This document shows positions 7,685 through 13,884 of a stretch of DNA of 35,568 nt, one piece after another. The DNA lies in the NCBI GenBank assembly GCA_946413815.1, contig CAMKMD010000043.1, positions 1-35,568 on the forward strand, in the 5' to 3' direction. A program made the translations under genes and the position numbers. Position 1 is the stretch's first letter; every line of letters starts with the position of its first letter. The notes beneath the pieces were generated by a model. The model saw nothing but the letters and a program-made list of their open reading frames with translations. It ran no database searches and was not told the origin of the DNA. This stretch comes from an uncultured Ruminococcus sp. GTDB lineage: Bacteria > Bacillota > Clostridia > Oscillospirales > Ruminococcaceae.

Positions 7685-7858
7685 ATGGATAAAAATGCTA
7701 TTATTAAGGGTGCGGCTGTAGGGGCGGCAGCAGGACTTGCCTGCTATGTGTTCACCTCCGCCGGACCTATGAGAAAAAACAGTATCAGGAAAAATGCCGG
7801 CCGCACTCTGAAGGCTGCCGAGAGCCTTCTTGACGATCTGGCCTCTGTATTCAGGTAA
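7685..7858 (+). CDS. Small YtxH-like membrane-associated protein (57 aa)
   Basis: The frame begins MDKNAIIKGAAVGAAAGLAC and continues YVFTSAGPMRKNSIRKNAGR to LLDDLASVF. GGAGTG lies 4 nt before the ATG. A short hydrophobic glycine/alanine-rich segment (residues 6-25) followed by a basic amphipathic stretch is the pattern of YtxH-type small proteins, whose function is not established. It ends 8 bp inside the 3' end of ruvX, tail to tail. A TATAAT lies at 7617-7622 but no good -35 partner is seen. Confidence 0.7.
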   Translation: MDKNAIIKGAAVGAAAGLACYVFTSAGPMRKNSIRKNAGRTLKAAESLLDDLASVFR

Positions 7859-8276
7859 GGCCTGAGTTTTTGCGGTAGCCGAGGTAGCTCTCGAGGATTA
7901 TGACCGCAGCAACTGCGTCCACCACTGCCTTGCGCTTTTTCCCGCGGGTATTCGTGGTGTTGAGATAGCTGTGTGCTGATACGGTGGTGTTGCGCTCATC
8001 CCAGAGCTTCACCGGTATACCTGTCAGCTCTCCGAGCTTTTCGGCAAAGAGAGTGCATTTCTCACAGCGCTCACCTGCGGTGCCGTTCATATTCTTCGGA
8101 TAGCCGACTACTATTTCCTCCGCCCTCTGCTCTTTGGCAAGGGCGGCTGTTTTTTCGATACATTTTTCAAAATCCTTTTCGGAGATCACACAGACAGGCG
8201 AGGCCATAAGCTCGCTCTTTCCGCAGACTGCGATGCCTGTTCTTGCATCTCCGAAATCCACTGACATTATTATCAT
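7851..8276 (-). CDS. ruvX: RuvX/YqgF, putative pre-16S rRNA nuclease (RNase H-fold)
   Basis: A 141-residue RNase H-fold protein of the YqgF family, implicated in maturation of the 16S rRNA 5' end and earlier described as a Holliday junction resolvase. Conserved parts are SVDFGDARTGIAV at the N-terminus with catalytic Asp, VVGYPKNMNGTAGERC in the middle, LWDERNTT, and KRKAVVDAVAAVIILESYL with the last acidic residue. Length is typical. The ribosome binding site is weak and the start lies 12 bp after the stop of the upstream papain-like gene, so translational coupling is likely. It is the last gene of the minus-strand run from 13658. The 3' end overlaps the small plus-strand gene. Confidence 0.92.
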   Translation of the reverse strand: MIIMSVDFGDARTGIAVCGKSELMASPVCVISEKDFEKCIEKTAALAKEQRAEEIVVGYPKNMNGTAGERCEKCTLFAEKLGELTGIPVKLWDERNTTVSAHSYLNTTNTRGKKRKAVVDAVAAVIILESYLGYRKNSGLT

Positions 8277-8288
8277 TCTACCATGCCT

Positions 8289-9671
8289 TTACTTATAGTA
8301 TGCCTTGATGCAGCAATTCTTCGGCTCAAATGACAAACCGAGCCTATCCGCTGTATCAGGGTCTGCAAGATCGAGCCATTTCCCGCCGGACATGACAAAA
8401 GACTGTCCCCTTTCCATCTGCGCTCTGTACTCGCTGGCGTCGCTTTTCCATTCTGTTTCTACAACTGCGGGACCCTCATAGCGTATAACTACCGCATAAT
8501 CGGTCACGCTCAGTGGCTGATCAAGTTCTACTGTATGCCAGCCGTAGCCTTTCAGACAGGCCTCCTGAGTGTATACAAGCTCTTTGAAGGAGGGGGCATA
8601 AACCTCGATCTTTATGTTCTGCTCGGATTTTCTGCTTATGGTGCCGACAGCGGCAAGAGTGCCCGTTCTGTGGAAAACATTCGCAAGAGCAGTCTCTTTG
8701 CCGGTATCGATCTTTTTTCCGAAGAAGCTGTCGGCACTGTAGCTCTCACAGCCGGAGTACTTATCCGTAGCCGAGATCACTGACATATTTTCAAAGTAAC
8801 TGTCATAGGATATGTAGTAATAACCGAATTCTCCTATATTGCTGTTGTAAGCGATCCATGCACCGTCCTGCTCTGCCTTCTTCTTGAAATATGACTTAGG
8901 GAAATGGTCATCCCAGCCTATTATAAGCAGTTCGTGGTTGGCTTCCTTTTCCTTTGTATCGTTGAATGTGAGGTATCCGTGGGAATACTGTCTTTTTCCG
9001 GCAGAATCATATATCGCGCCGATAACTCCGCCGTATTTCCTGATACTCTCTTTAACGGCATCTATGTCATACATATCCACTTCAATAGCTTCATTAACAT
9101 ATACTCCGTTCACACCGGATGAATAGCAGTCAGCCACGATCTCCCAGCAGCCGCCGTTATATTCAGCCGTATGCATACCGTTCAGGAATATGCCCTCTGC
9201 CTTGTCATCGCCGTAGACTCTGTTCACTACCTCATTCGGGTCGATATCTGTTCTTCTGCCTGTGTTGAGGAAGAAGGAATTCTCCATAGCCGTTGCTGAG
9301 GCAAAGGCCCAGCAGGTACCGCCCCTCTGCAGCTTCAGCTCCACATCCACGCTGTTGTCCGCAAGGCAGAAATAACCTTCCGTGCCGTGTACATAGTCGC
9401 CGGTGAATTCTGTCTCCGGCTCTGTGGGAAGCTCGGTGAGGGGTTCGGTTTCTTCCGTCTTTTCTTCGGGATGTTCAGGGAGGGTCTCCCGTTCCTCCTC
9501 AGGAATCGCCGAGCCGGCCGGCTCTTCCGTCACGGGAGCAACGGTCTCCTTCTCCACGGACGACGAGGCCGGTTTGCCGCTGCCGTCCCTGGAGATCTGC
9601 TCGGCCTTGTTACAGGACGACAGCAGCGCTGCACTAAGCAGAAACGCCGCTGTCAGAGTATTTCTTTTCAT
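8289..9671 (-). CDS. Lipoprotein papain-like (C1) cysteine peptidase
   Basis: This 460-residue protein has a lipoprotein signal (hydrophobic core and LLSSC, lipidated Cys20), so it is probably anchored outside the membrane. Residues 21-95 are an acidic Glu/Thr/Pro linker. The C1 peptidase domain follows with Gln115 (oxyanion), Cys120 in RGGTCWAFA, His246 in NHELLIIGWDD and Asn276 in AWIAYNSN, a complete papain set. After about residue 310 comes a beta-rich region (IKIEVYAP, YGWHTVELDQPL, YAVVIRYEGP) that resembles the lectin-like domain found after C1 domains in gut Firmicutes. The substrate is unknown. It sits 16 bp downstream of pyrD in the same run although unrelated to pyrimidine synthesis, so cotranscription may be incidental. 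Confidence 0.85.
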   Translation of the reverse strand: MKRNTLTAAFLLSAALLSSCNKAEQISRDGSGKPASSSVEKETVAPVTEEPAGSAIPEEERETLPEHPEEKTEETEPLTELPTEPETEFTGDYVHGTEGYFCLADNSVDVELKLQRGGTCWAFASATAMENSFFLNTGRRTDIDPNEVVNRVYGDDKAEGIFLNGMHTAEYNGGCWEIVADCYSSGVNGVYVNEAIEVDMYDIDAVKESIRKYGGVIGAIYDSAGKRQYSHGYLTFNDTKEKEANHELLIIGWDDHFPKSYFKKKAEQDGAWIAYNSNIGEFGYYYISYDSYFENMSVISATDKYSGCESYSADSFFGKKIDTGKETALANVFHRTGTLAAVGTISRKSEQNIKIEVYAPSFKELVYTQEACLKGYGWHTVELDQPLSVTDYAVVIRYEGPAVVETEWKSDASEYRAQMERGQSFVMSGGKWLDLADPDTADRLGLSFEPKNCCIKAYYK

Positions 9672-9687
9672 TCAGTTTCCTTTTCTG

Positions 9688-10599
9688 TTACCACGGCTTT
9701 ACTGTGCCGATGATGTCGCGTACAGAAGCTATGCCCTTGCTGTCAAGGAACTCGTTCATTTCCTCGACGATACGTACGGGTGCGAAGGGATCTGTGAAGA
9801 TCGCAGCACCGACCTGTACCGCAGAAGCGCCTGCCATCATAAGCTCTATGGCGTCACGGCCGGAGGAGACTCCGCCCATGCCGATGACCGGTATACCAAC
9901 GGCGTTGGCGACCTGCCATACCATGCGTACAGCTACAGGGAATACAGCAGGGCCGCTGAGTCCGCCTACATTGTTGTGGAGTATAGGTCTTCCGGTATTG
10001 ATGTCTATGCGCATACCGAGAAGGGTATTTATAAGGGATACTGCATCAGCTCCGGCTGCTTCAACGGACTTTGCTATCTCAGTTATGCTGGTAACATTGG
10101 GTGAGAGCTTTACCACGAGCTTCTTGGAGGTCGCCTCGCGTACTCTTCTTGTTACCTCGGCTGCCATGGTGCAGTCTGTGCCGAATGCTGCTCCGCCCTG
10201 CTTGACGTTCGGGCAGGAGATATTCAGCTCTATCATATGTACATCTGTATCCTCGAGCTTTGCTGCTACCTCGGCACACTCCTCGGGAGTAGAGCCGGCT
10301 ATATTGGCGAGGATGACTGTATCCTTTGTGAGCAGGTAAGGCAGCTCGGTCTCTATGAAGTGGTCGATGCCGGGATTCTGGAGACCGACTGAATTTAGCA
10401 TACCCGCAGGAGTCTCAGCGATACGCGGGGCGATATTGCCTGTGCGTCTGTGAAGGGTGGTACCCTTTGTTGCTATGCCGCCGAGCTTATTCAGAGGAAA
10501 GAGCTCCTCATACTCCCTGCCGTAGCCGAATACTCCGGAGGCGGGGATAATGGGGTTCTTGAAATCTACTCCGCATACATTTACAGAAAGATCAGCCAT
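9688..10599 (-). CDS. pyrD: Dihydroorotate dehydrogenase B, catalytic subunit PyrD
   Basis: A 303-residue FMN enzyme that oxidises dihydroorotate to orotate in pyrimidine synthesis. The class 1B active-site cysteine is Cys129 in IELNISCPN. Other conserved parts are NPIIPASGVFGYG at the start, KGTT.....GN...R, LVVKLSPNV, GGLSGPA and IGMGGVSSGRDAIE near the phosphate site. Class 1B enzymes pass electrons to PyrK, and that gene is directly upstream: its stop and this ATG share one base (TAATG), so synthesis is coupled. No other pyr genes are in the window. Confidence 0.96.
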   Translation of the reverse strand: MADLSVNVCGVDFKNPIIPASGVFGYGREYEELFPLNKLGGIATKGTTLHRRTGNIAPRIAETPAGMLNSVGLQNPGIDHFIETELPYLLTKDTVILANIAGSTPEECAEVAAKLEDTDVHMIELNISCPNVKQGGAAFGTDCTMAAEVTRRVREATSKKLVVKLSPNVTSITEIAKSVEAAGADAVSLINTLLGMRIDINTGRPILHNNVGGLSGPAVFPVAVRMVWQVANAVGIPVIGMGGVSSGRDAIELMMAGASAVQVGAAIFTDPFAPVRIVEEMNEFLDSKGIASVRDIIGTVKPW

Positions 10600-11369
10600 T
10601 ACCAGATCATCTCCTCAGCACGGAATACAGGGCCGTCCTTGCAGACATGGGCGAAGTACTCCTCGTCGTTGCGCTTTGTGCGGCAGGCGCAGCCAAGACA
10701 GGCTCCGATGCCGCAGGCCATTCTCTCTTCAAGAGATATCTCACAGTAAATACCGTTCTCAGCGCAGATGGCTGCGATGCCCTTCAGCATGGGCATGGGG
10801 CCGCAGGCGTATACTGCGTCGATGCCGCCTTCTACCGCAAGCTCCTTCAGAGGCTGTGTGACAAAGCCGTGGATGCCAGCTGAGCCGTCATCGGTGCAGA
10901 GAACAGTCTCGGCGCCGGTGGCACGGAAATCATCCTGGAGGATGACTGCCGAGGCATTCCGGAAGCCGGATATAACAGTTGCCTTTTCTCCGTAGGCTGC
11001 GGCAAGAGGCAGCATGGGAGGTGTTCCGATGCCTCCGCCGACGAGGACTACCTTTCTAAAGCTGCTGTCAACAGTGAAGCCGTGTCCGAGAGGTGCGAGC
11101 ATATCGATAAGGTCACCCTTGTTGAGACGTGCTATCTCCTCTGTACCCTGGCCTCTTATCTCGAAGACTATCCTCAGAGTTCCGGCCTCAGGGTCTATGC
11201 CGCAGATACTGATAGGTCTGCGGAGCGTAAAGCCGTTAGCTCTTATGTGGACGAACTGTCCGGGCACTGTGACTGCCGCCACCTCCGGACAGGCTATGGT
11301 GAAGCTGTAGATATTGCGTGCTATAGCTTCCTTCGCCCTGATGATGAATTGTCCCTGTGTGTATTTCAT
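10599..11369 (-). CDS. pyrK: Dihydroorotate dehydrogenase B, electron transfer subunit PyrK
   Basis: A 256-residue FAD and 2Fe-2S protein that carries electrons from PyrD to NAD+. The start MKYTQGQFIIRAKEAI is chosen because AAGGAG lies 5 nt upstream; a longer frame to 11495 lacks a signal and would overlap the upstream gene. The FAD part shows TLRRPISICG (about residue 53). The NAD-binding part shows VVLVGGGIGTPPMLPLA. The C-terminal cluster has Cys219, Cys224, Cys227 and Cys243 in the spacing C-x4-C-x2-C-x15-C expected of PyrK. It starts 25 bp after the zinc-ribbon/LRR gene stop. Confidence 0.95.
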   Translation of the reverse strand: MKYTQGQFIIRAKEAIARNIYSFTIACPEVAAVTVPGQFVHIRANGFTLRRPISICGIDPEAGTLRIVFEIRGQGTEEIARLNKGDLIDMLAPLGHGFTVDSSFRKVVLVGGGIGTPPMLPLAAAYGEKATVISGFRNASAVILQDDFRATGAETVLCTDDGSAGIHGFVTQPLKELAVEGGIDAVYACGPMPMLKGIAAICAENGIYCEISLEERMACGIGACLGCACRTKRNDEEYFAHVCKDGPVFRAEEMIW

Positions 11370-11394
11370 TGGTTCTCCTTCCGGTACCTGCGTG

Positions 11395-12168
11395 TCAGAC
11401 TCTCTTCTGTCTTCCGCAGTCCTTGCATTTCTTTGTGAACAGGCCGCCCATATTGCCGCCGCAGTAGATACATCTTCCTGTTCTCGCCCTCTCACGCACT
11501 ACCTGTGCGCAGTTGGGGAAGAGGTGAAGATAGGCCCAGTCAAAGACTGTGGTATCATCGCAGCTGTCAAAGACACCGTCAAGCAGCTTTGAGACGCTGC
11601 AGCCGATGCTTACGGAGGTCAGGTTCGTGCAGCCGGAGAATGCCGAGGGATGGATGTTGATATACCTTTCCCTGTCCTTCTCCGCCCTTGTGTTTATCTC
11701 AACGGCGTTGAGACCGGTGCAGCCGCCGAATGCGCCCTTTCCGATGCAGAAGTATATCTTCAGCTTGGAGGCGATATAATCGGCGAGACCGGTTATTGTG
11801 CCGTTGTCTGAGTAGCCTATGCGCGGGATATTGATTCGTGTGAGACCTGTGCAGCCGAGAAAGGCATAGCTGCCTATGGCGTTAACGCTCTCCGGCATGA
11901 ATACATAAGTCAGCTCTGTATGGTTCTCGAATACATGGTCTCCTATTGCTGTTACTGAATCGGGTATCACAACCTCAGCAGAGCTTCCCCTGTAGCTTCT
12001 GAGGATGCCGTTTCTTATGACGAACTCGCTCGAGGTGCCGTTGAAGGTGTTTACAGCGTCCTCGGTATTGAAAGTGGAACCGCAGTAACGGCACTTCCAG
12101 GTCGCTGCCTCATCATCGATGGTCAGTATCTCTCCGCATTGTGTACATTTAGCCTTTACAAAAGGCAT
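11395..12168 (-). CDS. Zinc-ribbon and BspA-type leucine-rich repeat protein
   Basis: A 257-residue protein with no signal peptide or membrane segment, so probably cytoplasmic. An N-terminal zinc ribbon has Cys8, Cys11, Cys26 and Cys29. Residues 60-215 carry BspA/LRR_5 repeats: VVIPDSVTAIGDHVFENHTEL, then MPESVNAIGSYAFLGCTGL, then IGKGAFGGCTGLNAVEIN, then IHPSAFSGCTNLTSVSI. A second ribbon closes the protein (CIYCGG and CKDCG). LRR_5 repeats usually occur in surface proteins. Coupling to zinc ribbons at both ends in a protein without export signal suggests a different, internal role, perhaps as a scaffold. The neighbour upstream has the same domain order. Function not known. Confidence 0.8.
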   Translation of the reverse strand: MPFVKAKCTQCGEILTIDDEAATWKCRYCGSTFNTEDAVNTFNGTSSEFVIRNGILRSYRGSSAEVVIPDSVTAIGDHVFENHTELTYVFMPESVNAIGSYAFLGCTGLTRINIPRIGYSDNGTITGLADYIASKLKIYFCIGKGAFGGCTGLNAVEINTRAEKDRERYINIHPSAFSGCTNLTSVSIGCSVSKLLDGVFDSCDDTTVFDWAYLHLFPNCAQVVRERARTGRCIYCGGNMGGLFTKKCKDCGRQKRV

Positions 12169-12200
12169 ATCATCCCCTCTTTCCTATATCAGAAGGATGC

Positions 12201-13658
12201 TTACTGTTCTCTTTTCCAGTTGCAGTTCTTGCATCTCTTAAGTATGTTGTACTGTCCGCCGCATCTCGGGCAAAGTCCCTTTGAGCGGAAGTATGCTTCC
12301 ATAGAGCCGTATCTGAATACTTCTGCCGCATTGTACTCGGTACCGCGGAAGATAATTCTGGATACGCCGTTTCCGTCGCCCTTGCGGTCCACGATGAAGG
12401 CAGGAGCGGAATCAGCTATATCTACATCCCAGGAGGTCTTGGGATTGTCGATTATCAGTTCTTCAAGGCCGCAATGCAGAGATTCAAAGGCTATCTCCAC
12501 TACTGTTCCTGGTATCGAAAGGCTCTTCAGGTTCTTGCAGTTGTTGAATGTCTTGTAATCTATCTTGGTAAGGCTTCCGGGGAGTGTGACCGACCTCAGC
12601 TCGGTGCAGTCCTCGAAGGCTGATCTTGCTATATCCATAACACTGTCAGGGATAACGATGGAACGAAGCTGCGTGTTGCCCTTGAATGCGCCCGGACCGA
12701 TCTTCCTGATGCTTGCGGGAAGCTCCAGGTCTATGGCATCGCCGTGATACTTCTTTAAGGTGATGAGATCCATCTCAAACTCGGGAACATCGGGTTTCTT
12801 ATCGCTGTCGGAAGCCGGTGCTGCTTCGGGTGCCTTAGGCTCTTCCTTGGCGGGGGCAGGTGCGGCTGCGGGTGCCTTGGGCTCTTCCTTGGCAGGGGCA
12901 GGGGCGGCTGCGGGTGCCTTGGGCTCTTCCTTCACTGGGGCAGGTGCGGCTGCGGGTGCCTTGGGCTCTTCCTTCACAGGGGCAGGTGCGGCTGCGGGTG
13001 CCTTAGGCTCTTCCTTGGCAGGGGCAGGTGCGGCTGCGGGTGCCTTGGGTTCTTCCTTGGCGGGGGCAGGTGCGGCTGCGGGTGCCTTGGGCTCTTCCTT
13101 GGCAGGGGCAGGGGCGGCTGCGGGTGCCTTGGGCTCTTCCTTCACTGGGGCAGGTGCGGCTGCGGGTGCCTTGGGCTCTTCCTTCACAGGGGCAGGTGCG
13201 GCTGCGGGTGCCTTAGGCTCTTCCTTCACAGGGGCAGGTGCGGCTGCGGGTGCCTTAGGTTCTTCCTTCACAGGTGCAGGTGCGGCTGCGGGTGCCTTGG
13301 GCGCTTCCTTGGCAGGGGCAGGTGCGGCTGCGGGTGCCTTAGGTTCTTCCTTGGCGGGGGCTTCCAGTACAGGTGCGGGAGCCTTGGGGAGTTCCGGACT
13401 TGCGGGGGCAGGCTTCTGAGCTGTTACAGCTTCCGGTGCTTTGATGCTCTGCTCTGCCTTGACAGCCGTTCCCTCTTCCGGCGCCGGAGCAGTGTGCTTC
13501 TTCAGCTTGATGACTACCGGTTTCTTCTTAGCAGGCGGCGTGACCTTGATCTGCTCGCCGCAGTGGCCGCAATACCAGTATCCAAGTCCTTTTTCCGCAT
13601 AGATAACAGCTCCGCAGCTTGTACACTCCATACGGATAAAATCGTTCATGTTCATCAT
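12201..13658 (-). CDS. Zinc-ribbon/LRR protein with 13-unit Pro-Ala-Lys-Glu repeat linker
   Basis: This 485-residue protein resembles its downstream neighbour. The N-terminal zinc ribbon has Cys12, Cys15, Cys30 and Cys33. A basic Lys-rich stretch follows, then a linker of 13 tandem 14-residue units of the form KEEPKAPAAAPAPV/A. Next come LRR_5 repeats (LPASIRKIGPGAFKGNTQL, IPDSVMDIARSAFEDCTEL, LPGSLTKIDYKTFNNCKNL, IPGTVVEIAFESL) and a C-terminal ribbon (CPRCGGQYNILKRCKNCNW). The linker is extended and charge-balanced, similar in look to lipoyl-domain and TonB hinges, and is likely a flexible arm. There is no export signal. GGGAGG lies upstream of the start and a sigma-A promoter at 13696-13724. 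It is the first gene of the minus-strand run. Biological role unknown. Confidence 0.82.
   Translation of the reverse strand: MMNMNDFIRMECTSCGAVIYAEKGLGYWYCGHCGEQIKVTPPAKKKPVVIKLKKHTAPAPEEGTAVKAEQSIKAPEAVTAQKPAPASPELPKAPAPVLEAPAKEEPKAPAAAPAPAKEAPKAPAAAPAPVKEEPKAPAAAPAPVKEEPKAPAAAPAPVKEEPKAPAAAPAPVKEEPKAPAAAPAPAKEEPKAPAAAPAPAKEEPKAPAAAPAPAKEEPKAPAAAPAPVKEEPKAPAAAPAPVKEEPKAPAAAPAPAKEEPKAPAAAPAPAKEEPKAPEAAPASDSDKKPDVPEFEMDLITLKKYHGDAIDLELPASIRKIGPGAFKGNTQLRSIVIPDSVMDIARSAFEDCTELRSVTLPGSLTKIDYKTFNNCKNLKSLSIPGTVVEIAFESLHCGLEELIIDNPKTSWDVDIADSAPAFIVDRKGDGNGVSRIIFRGTEYNAAEVFRYGSMEAYFRSKGLCPRCGGQYNILKRCKNCNWKREQ
12815..13360 (-). repeat. 13 tandem 42-bp in-frame repeats
   Basis: Thirteen 42-bp units inside the 12201-13658 gene. 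Order of the last residue preceding Lys, N to C: A A V V V V A A A V V A A. Variant units occur in blocks, as expected from duplication of several units at once. Unit 2 has KEAP where others have KEEP, and the final unit reads EAAPAS. Silent differences (ggg/gga, cct/ccc positions) exist between units. Ends are approximate to a few bases. Confidence 0.9.
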
Positions 13659-13695
13659 TTACTATGACCTCCCTTTATAAAAAATGCTATTATAC

Positions 13696-13724
13696 ATTAT
13701 ACCATATCCTGTCATGAATTGCAA
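13696..13724 (-). promoter_or_regulatory. Sigma-A promoter of the zinc-ribbon/LRR-pyrKD run
   Basis: Read on the minus strand: TTGCAA (13724-13719), 17-bp spacer, TATAAT (13701-13696), about 40 bp before the start codon of the 485-residue gene. It is back-to-back with the promoter of the C11 peptidase gene. Confidence 0.75.
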
Positions 13725-13796
13725 CATATAATATATTAATATTATCAAAGATGGCTACGAGGCGGATACAATACGGAAACATTATTACATATTTCC

Positions 13797-13825
13797 TTGA
13801 CAAATGCAGTCGTATCGTGTAAAAT
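13797..13825 (+). promoter_or_regulatory. Sigma-A promoter of the C11 peptidase gene
   Basis: TTGACA at 13797-13802, 17-bp spacer, TAAAAT at 13820-13825, followed by a 60-nt leader to the start codon. Confidence 0.8.
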
Positions 13826-13884
13826 GTAATTTGTAAAGTTGTATTATCATACTTCGATTTTACTATATGGAGGTTAGTGTTATT

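Noticed and set aside
9403..10104. A 233-residue plus-strand frame across the papain-like and pyrD genes
   Set aside because: Spans two well-supported minus-strand genes; low-complexity Ser/Gly composition.
12760..13419. A 219-residue plus-strand frame with repeated AGAAAGALGSS units
   Set aside because: It is the mirror of the 42-bp repeat of the minus-strand zinc-ribbon/LRR gene. It has no ribosome binding site, and repeats of a length divisible by three keep all frames open.
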